Source: CAZAPG01 sp964486935 (GTDB lineage Bacteria; Chloroflexota; Anaerolineae; 4572-78; J111). From it: a stretch of DNA of 64,000 bases. Below, in pieces: positions 50,165 to 58,423 of this stretch. The notes under the pieces are model-generated. The model was not told where the DNA came from. It saw nothing but the letters and a program-made list of their open reading frames with translations, and did no database searches. The DNA is taken from the NCBI GenBank assembly GCA_964486935.1, contig CAZAPG010000013.1, positions 62,001 through 126,000 of the forward strand, read 5' to 3'. Position numbers and translations under genes: made by a program. Every line of letters begins with the position of its first letter. The stretch's first letter is position 1.

Positions 50165-50431
50165 TCCATTTACAAGTTGACACATAAATAGTGCCTGTCT
50201 CCGGTTGGCAACTAACCGGAGACAGGCGCTTTGCGCTGTTTGCGAACGACGTCCACAGATTTAATAATTTGAGTTCGGAAAATCACCCTTCAATACAGGC
50301 TTGCCGCCTTACTCAGGATGATTTTCCTCACATTTCGCGTCCTGAGCCTGACGAAGGGGGCGCATTACGAATTATCGAACTCAGGTTAATATATTAGCCT
50401 GTTTTATGGTATTATTTTTTTAGGTGCAAAA
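50165..50431. other. Gene-free spacer with hairpin and common repeat word
   Basis: 267 bp. Holds the 14-bp-stem hairpin at 50193-50227 and, near 50340, CCTGAGCCTGACGAAGGG, a word type often found in dispersed intergenic repeats of bacteria. No gene seen. Confidence 0.45.
50193..50227 (+). terminator. Strong hairpin, probable terminator of the PA14/PKD gene
   Basis: GCCTGTCTCCGGTT and AACCGGAGACAGGC form a perfect 14-bp stem around a 7-base loop, 29 bp after the stop. The downstream sequence GCTTTGCGCTGTTT is only moderately T-rich, so it may be a 3' stabiliser instead. Confidence 0.5.
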
Positions 50432-53131
50432 TTGTTAAAATATTTATCCAGAATTTCCTTTGCCAATTTAAGAGTTCGCCTGTTGCTGCTGGTGCTGCTG
50501 GCCATTATTCCGGCGCTGGGGTTGATGCTATACACCCACCTTGGCTTACGCCGCATGGTTGTAGAGGATGTTAGAGATGGCGCGCTGCGCCTGGCCCGGC
50601 TGGCCTCTAACGACCAGAAAGACACCATCAGAGATACACGGCAACTGCTGTTTGCTATGGCCCAACTGGCCGAAGTGCGCGGCGGCAATCCCGATAGCTG
50701 CTCGGCCTTTTTTGCCCAGCTTTTACAACAATACCCGCAGTATCTCACTTTGGGCGTTATTAGCCCCGATGGCCATATTTTTTGCAGCGCCTATCCCCCC
50801 AGTGGGCCGCCCAATGTAGCGGACCAACCCTATTTTCAACAGGTGCTTGAAACCAGAGATTTTGCCGTGAGCAATTATCAAATTGACGCGATTAGCAAAA
50901 AGGCCTTTCTTAACTTTGGCTACCCTGTGCTCGATGAGTCAAACCAGATTCAGTCTGTGGTATTTGCCTCGCTGGATTTGAGCTGGCTCAACCAACTGGC
51001 CGCCGAAGCTCAATTGCCGCCCGGCTCCACCTTTACCGTTATTGACCGCAACGGCACTATTTTAGTGCGCTACCCCAACCCGGAAGTCTGGGTGGGCCAA
51101 TCGGTTGCCGAAGCCCCAATTGTTGAGACCATCCTTGGCCAACAAAGCGAGGGCACCACCGAAGCTGTTGGCGTAGATGGCGTATCCAAGTTATTTGCCT
51201 ACACTCCACTTTTTGGCGGCGTAGGCAATGGCGATGTTTATGTAACCGTCGGTATTCCCTCCAACGTGGCTTTTGCCCAAGCCAACCGCCTTTTGGCCCA
51301 AAATTTGCTGGGGCTGAGTTTGGTAACATTGCTGGCTATTTTTGCCGCCTGGTTTGGCGGCTACTGGTTTATTTTGCGCTGGATCAATGAGCTGGTTAAC
51401 GCCGCCCGACGCCTGAGCACCGGTAATTTAAGCGCCCGCACCGGCCTGCCCCACGGCCAGGATGAATTGAGCCGGCTGGCCCGCGCTTTTGACCACATGG
51501 CCGAATCGCTTGAGCAGCGCGTGGCCGAGCGCAACCAGGCCCTGATTGCCCTGCGAGAAACTCAGCGTACCCTCTCCACCCTGTTAAGTAACCTGCCCGG
51601 CATGGCCTATCGCAGCCAAAACAACCGGGAGCGGACGATGGTGTTTGTTAGCCAGGGTTGTTGCGAGCTAACCGGTTACACCCCGGCCCAATTGGTTGAT
51701 AACAATACCGTGGCCTATGGCAACCTGATTCACCCCGATGATAAAGAGCGCGTCTGGAACAAAATTCAAACTGCGTTACGAGAAACCACCCCCTTTAGAC
51801 TCACCTACCGGCTAGTTACCGCCCAGAACGAGGAAAAATGGGTGTGGGAGCAGGGCCGGGGCGTTTTTTCAACCGAAGGCAAGCTGCAGGCTCTGGAAGG
51901 CTTTATTACCGATACCACCGAGCGCGTGCTGGCTTACCAAAACCTGGAGTCTCGTGTGGCCGACCGCACCAGGGCGCTGCTGGCGCTGTACGATGTAACC
52001 GCCGTAGCCAGCGAGTCGCTGGATTTGGAAACCATTCTCACCCGGTCGCTGGAGCGGCTGCTGGCAGTAATGGAATTTGAAATCGCCGTCATCCACCTGC
52101 TGGATGAGTCCCGCGAAGAGCTGTTTTTGGCAGCCCAACGCGGCGCAGCCGTTGACGAGATGATTCAAAAAGAGATTTTTCCGCCCGATAATCTACTGGT
52201 CAATTGGGTATTTAAGCAAGGCCAACCCGTAGTGCTGCCCAACCAGGCCACCCAAACGCAATTTTTGGCCGAGGTGCCGGCCAAACTTGCGCGGCCTTAC
52301 GTTGGCGTGCCCATGCGGGCCAAAGGGCGCGTATTGGGGGTGTTGAGCGTTTTTGGCAAAAACGGCGCGCAATTTAAGCCCGATGAAGTGGCTCTGCTCG
52401 ACTCGATTGCCGACCAGATTGGCGTAGCCGTAGAAAACGGTATTCTGTACCAGCAAGCCGAACAACTGGCCGTGATGGAAGAGCGCAGCCGCCTGGCCAG
52501 AGAACTGCACGACTCGGTCACGCAATCGCTCTACAGCCTGACCCTTTTTGCCGAAGTGGGCCGGCGCGCCGCCGGAGCCGGCAACCTGGAGCAGGTGCTG
52601 GATTATCTGGGTCGATTGGGCGAGGTGGCCCAGCAAACCCTCAAAGAAATGCGCCTGCTGGTGTACGAACTGCGAACCGCAGCCCTTGAAACAGAAGGGC
52701 TGGTGGGCGCTTTGCAGCAGCGGCTGGATGCCGTTGAAAAACGGGCCGGCGTAGAAGCCCGGCTGCTGGTAGAATCAATTACAGAATTGCCGGCCATTGT
52801 AGAAGAGGGGCTATACCGCATTGCCCAGGAAGCCCTCAACAACGCGCTCAAACACGCCACCGCCGGCGCGGTTACGGTCACAATTAATGTTGACGACCAG
52901 CACGCCATCCTGACTGTTGCCGACGACGGCCGCGGCTTTGACCCGGCCAAAATCAATAACCAGGGCGGTATGGGTTTGACCAGCATGCGCGAGCGCGCCG
53001 AACGATTGGGCGGCTCATTTTCCATTCAATCACAACCGGGCCAGGGGGCTACTATTCGCGTTACCCTGCCCACCCGCCGAAGCTGGTCCAGGCCGGTGCT
53101 GCCCGTAGAAACTGCCGAGGTGTCCCCATGA
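50432..53131 (+). CDS. Membrane sensor histidine kinase (Cache-HAMP-PAS-GAF, NarL type)
   Basis: 899 residues. TM1 at about 15-33, an extracellular Cache-like domain (about 35-280), TM2 at about 292-315, HAMP (about 316-368), PAS (about 385-505, NLPGMAYRSQNNRERTMVF), GAF (about 525-675), then the HisKA_3 box ERSRLARELHDSVTQSLYSL with the phospho-His, and HATPase_c with EEGLYRIAQEALNNALKH (N box) and VADDGRGFDP (G1). Start is a TTG at 50432 with AGGTG upstream; no ATG fits. The stop overlaps the start of the response regulator, so the two form one signalling pair. The ligand is not predictable. Confidence 0.92.
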   Translation: MLKYLSRISFANLRVRLLLLVLLAIIPALGLMLYTHLGLRRMVVEDVRDGALRLARLASNDQKDTIRDTRQLLFAMAQLAEVRGGNPDSCSAFFAQLLQQYPQYLTLGVISPDGHIFCSAYPPSGPPNVADQPYFQQVLETRDFAVSNYQIDAISKKAFLNFGYPVLDESNQIQSVVFASLDLSWLNQLAAEAQLPPGSTFTVIDRNGTILVRYPNPEVWVGQSVAEAPIVETILGQQSEGTTEAVGVDGVSKLFAYTPLFGGVGNGDVYVTVGIPSNVAFAQANRLLAQNLLGLSLVTLLAIFAAWFGGYWFILRWINELVNAARRLSTGNLSARTGLPHGQDELSRLARAFDHMAESLEQRVAERNQALIALRETQRTLSTLLSNLPGMAYRSQNNRERTMVFVSQGCCELTGYTPAQLVDNNTVAYGNLIHPDDKERVWNKIQTALRETTPFRLTYRLVTAQNEEKWVWEQGRGVFSTEGKLQALEGFITDTTERVLAYQNLESRVADRTRALLALYDVTAVASESLDLETILTRSLERLLAVMEFEIAVIHLLDESREELFLAAQRGAAVDEMIQKEIFPPDNLLVNWVFKQGQPVVLPNQATQTQFLAEVPAKLARPYVGVPMRAKGRVLGVLSVFGKNGAQFKPDEVALLDSIADQIGVAVENGILYQQAEQLAVMEERSRLARELHDSVTQSLYSLTLFAEVGRRAAGAGNLEQVLDYLGRLGEVAQQTLKEMRLLVYELRTAALETEGLVGALQQRLDAVEKRAGVEARLLVESITELPAIVEEGLYRIAQEALNNALKHATAGAVTVTINVDDQHAILTVADDGRGFDPAKINNQGGMGLTSMRERAERLGGSFSIQSQPGQGATIRVTLPTRRSWSRPVLPVETAEVSP

Positions 53132-53787
53132 CAGAAACCATTCGCATTCTTATTGCCGACGACCACGCCGTGGTGAGAGAGGGCCTGCGGCTGCTCATTA
53201 GCAGCGAGCCGGGCATGGAAGTAGTTGGCCAGGCCGCCGATGGCGCAGAAGCCGTGCAAATGGCCCAAAAATTAACGCCCGATGTAATTTTGCTGGATTT
53301 GGTAATGCCCAACAAGGATGGTATTCAGGCTATTACCGAAATAAAACACCAAAACCCGGAGGCCCGAATTTTGGTGTTGACCAGCTTTGCCGAGGATGAC
53401 AAAGTATTTCCGGCCATTAAAGCCGGCGCGTTGGGTTATTTGCTAAAGGACTCCTCGCCGCAAGAGCTATTGCAAGCCATTCGCGATACGCGCCAGGGCG
53501 AGTCCTCGCTGCACCCGGCCATTGCCCGCAAGCTCATTAAAGAAATCAACCGCCCCGCCGCCGATTTGCCGCCGGCTGAAAAATCTCTGACCGAGCGCGA
53601 GGTAGAAGTGCTAAAACTGGTGGCCCAGGGGTTGTCTAACCAGGAAATTGCCGACCGGCTGATTATCAGCGAGCGCACCGTGCGTACCCATGTGGGCAAT
53701 ATTTTAGACAAACTACACCTGGCCAACCGCACCCAGGCGGCCCTGTACGCCTTTAGAGAGGGTCTGGCCGATGACTCAAGTTCATAG
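53128..53787 (+). CDS. LuxR/NarL family response regulator
   Basis: 219 residues. Receiver domain: acidic pair in ILIADDHAVVREGLRLL, phospho-acceptor Asp in VILLDLVMPNKDG, Thr in VLTSFAEDD, Lys in LLKDSSPQELLQAI. C-terminal LuxR HTH: LTEREVEVLKLVAQGLSNQEIADRL (about 147-171), SERTVRTHVGNIL. It is a DNA-binding regulator activated by the upstream kinase, whose gene it overlaps by four bases. Convergent with the radical SAM gene (6-bp overlap of ends). Target genes are unknown. Confidence 0.95.
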   Translation: MTETIRILIADDHAVVREGLRLLISSEPGMEVVGQAADGAEAVQMAQKLTPDVILLDLVMPNKDGIQAITEIKHQNPEARILVLTSFAEDDKVFPAIKAGALGYLLKDSSPQELLQAIRDTRQGESSLHPAIARKLIKEINRPAADLPPAEKSLTEREVEVLKLVAQGLSNQEIADRLIISERTVRTHVGNILDKLHLANRTQAALYAFREGLADDSSS

Positions 53788-54675
53788 CCGCCACCAGCCC
53801 GGGGACCGCCGCTCATCGAGCCTGAAGCCGGCCTGCCGGGCCAGTTGCAGCGCCTCTTTATACTCCGGCGGCGTTACCCCGCGATTAATTTCGGCATACT
53901 TGCCGGCGTTTACCTTGCCGGCCGGATAATACTGGTCCATCACGTTGACATACAACTCCGGCCCAATTTCTCCGGCTAAAAACTCAAATATTTGCCGGGT
54001 TTCATGTAGCAAGCCCGGCATCACCAAATGGCGCACCAGTACCCCCCGTTTGGCCAGGCCGCGCTCGTCAAACTTTAGCGGCCCTACCTGCCGGTACATC
54101 TCTTTAATTGCGCGACAGGCCGCTTCGGCGTAATCTTTGGCCTTCAAATAGCGCAGCGAAAGCTGGCTGTCCCAAAATTTGAAATCGGGCATGTAGATAT
54201 CAACCACGCCATCCAGCCAGCGCAGGCTCTCCATAGAGTCATACGCCGAGGTGTTATAAACAATGGGCAGCCGCAGCCCGGCTTCCACGGCCAGCGGCAG
54301 CGCCTCCAATATCTGCGGCACCACGTGCTCAGGCGTCACAAAGTTAATATTGTGACAACCCAAATCCTGCAATTCCAGCATCATCGAGGCCAGCCGGGCC
54401 GGGCCAACTTCCTGGCTTTTTTCGGCCTGGCTGATATCGAAATTCTGGCAAAAAACGCAGCGCAGATTGCACATACCAAAAAAGATGGTGCCGCTGCCGC
54501 GCCAACCTCGCAGGCAATCCTCTTCGCCAAAGTGAGGAAAGTAGCTAGAGACCTGGGCGTAGCGCCCGCTTTTGCAGGCGGCGGTTTTATCGGTCAGCCG
54601 GTCAACGCCGCAGTTGCGCGGGCAAACGTAGCACTCTTTTAAGCTGGCTACGGCTTCTTCGGCCCGGCGCTGCAA
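53782..54675 (-). CDS. PflA-like radical SAM protein, possibly 5'-truncated
   Basis: 297 residues. Radical SAM motif CNLRCVFC (Cys 69, 73, 76), preceded by an extra Cys cluster CYVCPRNC (15-22) and Cys34, as in PflX-type proteins related to pyruvate formate-lyase activases. Later motifs: NINFVTPEHVVPQIL, PIVYNTSAYDS, DIYMPDFKFWD, LVRHLVMPGLLHET. The only usual start is TTG 54675. The 12 codons upstream (AAYLPPHRNGEL) still look like the family N-terminus, but a TGA stands right before them and no ATG/GTG/TTG is available, so the real start is lost, uses CTG, or a frameshift has occurred. Physiological substrate of this group is unknown. Confidence 0.82.
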   Translation of the reverse strand: MQRRAEEAVASLKECYVCPRNCGVDRLTDKTAACKSGRYAQVSSYFPHFGEEDCLRGWRGSGTIFFGMCNLRCVFCQNFDISQAEKSQEVGPARLASMMLELQDLGCHNINFVTPEHVVPQILEALPLAVEAGLRLPIVYNTSAYDSMESLRWLDGVVDIYMPDFKFWDSQLSLRYLKAKDYAEAACRAIKEMYRQVGPLKFDERGLAKRGVLVRHLVMPGLLHETRQIFEFLAGEIGPELYVNVMDQYYPAGKVNAGKYAEINRGVTPPEYKEALQLARQAGFRLDERRSPGWWRL

Positions 54676-55047
54676 CTCGCCGTTGCGGTGCGGGGGCAGA
54701 TAGGCCGCTCAAAACCGGCCACCTCAATTCTGTATTGTGCAGAGGAAAAAAGTGTACCCATTGTTCTGGCCTCCATTGAAAATAGCCCTCACCCCCAACG
54801 CCTCTCCCAAAACTGAGAGAGGAGAGTGGCGGCCTGCGGGCCAACGGGGTGAGGGTCAAGGGGTTGCGGTTAGTATACCCGGCTGGTTGCCCTCCGTCAA
54901 CGCCTGAAATAGCCATATTAGGCAATAGCAAAATTTTTTTTTCAGGGTATAATTTTAGTAACTTGCTCTTTAATAATTTCTATACCGCTGCGAGTCGCCA
55001 CAATCAAAGCCGGCGCAGGCCAAAGCCGGTTTAGCGAGGAAGAATAA
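54676..55047. other. Gene-free divergent region
   Basis: 372 bp between the radical SAM gene and the hybrid kinase. Contains the palindromic element at 54785-54855, a T9 tract near 54934 and a TATAAT near 54947 with no convincing -35. GAGGAAG precedes the kinase ATG. Confidence 0.45.
54785..54855. repeat. Intergenic palindromic repeat (CCCTCACCCC/GGGGTGAGGG)
   Basis: CCCTCACCCC (54786-54795) pairs with GGGGTGAGGG (54846-54855); a second inner pair CCTCTC/GAGAGG lies within. This element type is common between genes in many bacteria; one copy here. Confidence 0.65.
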
Positions 55048-56199
55048 ATGAGTGGCAAACACAATTACAACCCGGTTGTACTGGTGGTAGACGACACGCC
55101 GATTACGCTTGAGTTAATGACCAGATACCTGAAGCGAGCCAAATACCATGTGTTAACTGCTCAAACCGGCCACGCCGCCATTCGGCTGGCTCAGGATGTT
55201 CAGCCCGACCTGATTTTGCTCGATGTAAGCATGCCGGAGATGGACGGTTTTGAAGCCTGCCAACAGCTAAAGGCTAATCAAACGACCAAAGACATCCCCG
55301 TTATCTTTACCACCGCCCTGACCGATATGAACAGCAAACTCGAGGGGTTTAGGGTTGGCGGTGTAGATTATGTAACCAAACCGATTAATGGCCGAGAGGT
55401 TCTGGCCCGGGTTGACACCCATTTAACCATTCGCAGTTTGCAGAAAAAATTGCAGGCCGAAATTATCGAACGGAAAAAAGCCGAAGAAGCTTTGCGACAA
55501 TATGCCGCCGAGCTTCAGCTTCAAAATCAGGAGCTTGACGCTTTTGCTCACACCGTAGCCCACGACCTAAAAAATCCGTTGGGCGCTATCCAGGGTATTG
55601 CCGAAATATTAGTTGCGGAACACAGCCATTTTTCTGTGGAAGAAATTCACGAGTCTTTGCAGGCAATTGCCCGCAGCGGCCGCAAAGCCAGTAATATTGT
55701 TGACGAGTTGCTGATACTGGCCAGCGTTCGCCGCAGCGATATTACCCTGCTTCCATTAGATATGGCCGCCATTATCAGCGAGGCCCAGCAGCGATTGGCC
55801 GATATGATTGCCGATAACAAGGCTGAATTCATTTTACCCGCCAACTGGCCGGTTGCTTTGGGGCACGCCCCCTGGGTTGAAGAAGTGTGGGTAAACTATA
55901 TTTGTAATGCCATAAAATATGGCGGCCAGCCCCCCCAAATAGAGCTGGGCGCTACCCTTCAACCCGATGATACCATTTGCTTTTGGATAAAGGATAACGG
56001 GCCGGGCCTTTCTGCTGAAGAGCAGCAAAAATTATTTACGCCCTTTACCCGGCTTGGCCAGGTTAGGGCGCAAGGATACGGCCTGGGGCTATCAATTGTT
56101 GAGCGCATTGTAGAAAAACTCGGTGGCCGGGTTGGCGTAAAAAGCGATGGTATTGACGGCCAGGGCAGCGTATTCAGCTTTACCCTGCCGGCTGCCTGA
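55048..56199 (+). CDS. Receiver domain-histidine kinase hybrid
   Basis: 383 residues, cytoplasmic, no membrane segment. Receiver domain first (about 9-125): VVLVVDDTPITLELM, phospho-Asp in LILLDVSMPEMDG, Lys in VDYVTKPING. A coiled coil (about 128-160, rich in K/E/L) leads to HisKA with the phospho-His in AHTVAHDLKNPLGAIQGI, then HATPase_c: VWVNYICNAIKYG (N box), FWIKDNGPGLS (G1), GYGLGLSIVERIVEKLGG (G2). The order REC-HK means it probably receives phosphate from another kinase or acts as an orphan hub. GAGGAAG lies before the ATG. No partner regulator next to it. Confidence 0.92.
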   Translation: MSGKHNYNPVVLVVDDTPITLELMTRYLKRAKYHVLTAQTGHAAIRLAQDVQPDLILLDVSMPEMDGFEACQQLKANQTTKDIPVIFTTALTDMNSKLEGFRVGGVDYVTKPINGREVLARVDTHLTIRSLQKKLQAEIIERKKAEEALRQYAAELQLQNQELDAFAHTVAHDLKNPLGAIQGIAEILVAEHSHFSVEEIHESLQAIARSGRKASNIVDELLILASVRRSDITLLPLDMAAIISEAQQRLADMIADNKAEFILPANWPVALGHAPWVEEVWVNYICNAIKYGGQPPQIELGATLQPDDTICFWIKDNGPGLSAEEQQKLFTPFTRLGQVRAQGYGLGLSIVERIVEKLGGRVGVKSDGIDGQGSVFSFTLPAA

Positions 56200-56348
56200 T
56201 TGGGTAAATGATAAATTAAACACCCCTCATATTGGGTTCCCTGTTTGACGACTCGCCCCTATTTGCTTATCATGTTGAACGCATATTGTTTGATTCCGGC
56301 CCGTCTGCGCCCTGTGCATGGACGGGTCAAATATTATCGGGGATATTT

Positions 56349-57422
56349 ATGCTAGAAAAACTTGCGGCTGTAGAAGCCCGCTATAATGAATTAACCCAAT
56401 TATTGGCTACTTCTCAAGTGACCAGTAACCCTGAACTGTTGATGAAGTATGGGCAGGAGCACGCCAACCTGCAACCGATGGTAGATGCTTATCATCGCTA
56501 CCGGGCCGTTTTAACCCAGCAAAAAGAAACCCGGGAAATGCTGCAAGACGACCTCGACGACGACATGCGGCTGATGGCCCGCGAAGAACTGGAGTCTTTG
56601 GCAGAAGAGCAAGAAGAACTGGAGATAAAGCTGCGTTTAATGCTGCTGCCCCAGGACCCCAATGACGAGAAAAACGTTATTGTTGAGATTAGAGCCGGGG
56701 CCGGCGGCGACGAAGCCGGCCTTTTTGCCGCCGACCTGTTTCGCATTTACAGCCATTACGCCGAAAATCAGGGCTGGAAGGTTTCCGTACTGAGCAAAAA
56801 CGAGTCGGGCATTGGCGGTTTTAAGGAAATTATCTTTCAGGTTACGGGCAGGGGCGCGTATTCAAAACTAAAATACGAAAGCGGCGTCCACCGGGTGCAG
56901 CGCGTCCCCCAAACCGAAAGCGGCGGGCGCATTCACACCTCTACCGCTACCGTGGCCGTGCTGCCAGAAATGGACGAGGTTGAAGTAGAAATCGACCCCA
57001 ACGAGGTTCGCATCGACGTGTTTCGCTCATCCGGGCCGGGCGGGCAAAGCGTCAACACCACCGACTCAGCCGTGCGCTTGACCCACATTCCCACCGGCAT
57101 TGTTATTAGCTGCCAGGATGAAAAAAGCCAGTTGCAAAACCGGGCCAAAGCCTTTGATATTTTGCGGGCGCGCCTGTATGATATAGAACAACGCCGTTTA
57201 GAAGAAGAGCAAGGCTCGGCCCGGCGCTCTCAGGTGGGCAGCGGCAGCCGCAGCGAAAAAATACGCACCTACAACTTTCCGCAAACCCGCGTTACCGACC
57301 ACCGCATTGGCTTTACCAGCCATCGCCTGGAGAATATTCTTAACGGCGAAATTGACGACTTTATCGAAGCCCTGACCGAAGCCGACCAGGAGGAAAGACT
57401 GGAACAACTGGCCGAAGCCTGA
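56349..57422 (+). CDS. prfA: Peptide chain release factor 1
   Basis: 357 residues, the normal RF1 length. It ends translation at UAA and UAG. The GGQ motif is in RSSGPGGQSVNTTDSAVRL; the stop-codon domain includes VHRVQRVPQTESGGRIHTST; the C-terminus has KIRTYNFPQTRVTDHRIG. RF1 rather than RF2 is indicated by gene order (followed by prmC, its methyltransferase) and absence of the RF2-type programmed frameshift. Start at ATG 56349 matches the family MLEKL N-terminus with GGGGA upstream; the frame is open to 56232 but not family-like. Confidence 0.96.
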   Translation: MLEKLAAVEARYNELTQLLATSQVTSNPELLMKYGQEHANLQPMVDAYHRYRAVLTQQKETREMLQDDLDDDMRLMAREELESLAEEQEELEIKLRLMLLPQDPNDEKNVIVEIRAGAGGDEAGLFAADLFRIYSHYAENQGWKVSVLSKNESGIGGFKEIIFQVTGRGAYSKLKYESGVHRVQRVPQTESGGRIHTSTATVAVLPEMDEVEVEIDPNEVRIDVFRSSGPGGQSVNTTDSAVRLTHIPTGIVISCQDEKSQLQNRAKAFDILRARLYDIEQRRLEEEQGSARRSQVGSGSRSEKIRTYNFPQTRVTDHRIGFTSHRLENILNGEIDDFIEALTEADQEERLEQLAEA

Positions 57423-57438
57423 TATTTGGCGCTTTTCA

Positions 57439-57495
57439 GCCGCAGCCACGGCCAGCAGCTTGCCGGCCGTTTTGGTAGCTGCGGCATTTTTGTTT
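57439..57495 (+). terminator. Terminator-like hairpin between prfA and prmC
   Basis: GCCGCAGC (57439-57446) pairs with GCTGCGGC (57478-57485), with an inner stem GGCC/GGCC, followed by ATTTTTGTTT. It may attenuate rather than separate the two genes. Confidence 0.6.
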
Positions 57496-57502
57496 AATTG
57501 CC

Positions 57503-58402
57503 ATGGTACCCAACTGCTCTGTAACCCAGGCCCTAAAGTGGGCCAGCCAGCAACTGGCCGCCGCCGGCATCCAAACGCCGCGCCTGGATGCCGAGGTGCT
57601 GCTGGCCTATACCTTAAACCGGGAAAAGAGCTGGCTCTACATTCACCCTCACTTTCAGCTTGACCCCCACCACTCTGCCGCTTTCTCCAACCTTGTTTCT
57701 CGCCGGCAAGCCCGCGAACCGGTGGCTTACATTATCGGCCACAAAGAATTTTATGGCCTCGATTTTTGGGTCAACCGGCATGCGCTAATCCCACGGCCAG
57801 AAACAGAGCTACTGGTTGAAACAGCCCTGGCGCAGGCAAGTCACATTAATAAAACATTAAGCATTAGCGGTAATAGTAGTAAACGCCTGTTAATTGCCGA
57901 TGTTGGCGCGGGCAGCGGTTGTATTGCCATCACCCTGGCCCGGCACTTAACCACAGCCAGAGTGCTGGCTGGCGATATTTCGGCGCAGGCGTTACAATTG
58001 GCCCGGCAAAATGCCGTCCGGCATCGGGTGGCGGCTCAAATTACGTTTTTGCAGGGCGACATGTTAACGCCGCTGGCCGCGCCCATCGACATGATTGTGA
58101 GCAACCCGCCCTACGTTAGCCGGCCAGAACTAAAAGATGTGATGCCGGAGGTAAACCGGTACGAGCCGCAGCAGGCCCTTGATGGCGGGCCGGATGGGTT
58201 AGATATCATCCGCCGGTTAGTTGGTCAGGCGGCCCAAAAACTGGGTTGCCCCGGCAGCTTGCTGGTAGAAATTGGCTACCGGCAGGGCCAACAGGCAAAA
58301 ATTTTGGCAAAAGATTTCTTTCCCAACGCCACTATCGAGATAAAAAAAGATTTAGCCGGCCTGGACAGGCTGCTGGTTGTGCAAAATATTCAGGCCGGTT
58401 GA
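57503..58402 (+). CDS. prmC: Release factor glutamine methyltransferase
   Basis: 299 residues. It methylates the Gln of the GGQ motif in release factors using SAM. The N-terminal helical domain is followed by the SAM motif LLIADVGAGSGCIAITLA and the substrate motif MIVSNPPYVSR, which is the hallmark NPPY. EFYGLDFWVNRHALIPRPETELLVE, quoted here in part as HALIPRPETELLVE, is the usual family block. C-terminal GSLLVEIGYRQGQQ is normal. No good ribosome site precedes ATG 57503. Following prfA is the common bacterial order. Confidence 0.95.
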   Translation: MVPNCSVTQALKWASQQLAAAGIQTPRLDAEVLLAYTLNREKSWLYIHPHFQLDPHHSAAFSNLVSRRQAREPVAYIIGHKEFYGLDFWVNRHALIPRPETELLVETALAQASHINKTLSISGNSSKRLLIADVGAGSGCIAITLARHLTTARVLAGDISAQALQLARQNAVRHRVAAQITFLQGDMLTPLAAPIDMIVSNPPYVSRPELKDVMPEVNRYEPQQALDGGPDGLDIIRRLVGQAAQKLGCPGSLLVEIGYRQGQQAKILAKDFFPNATIEIKKDLAGLDRLLVVQNIQAG

Positions 58403-58423
58403 TATAAATTCACCTAAAAAATT

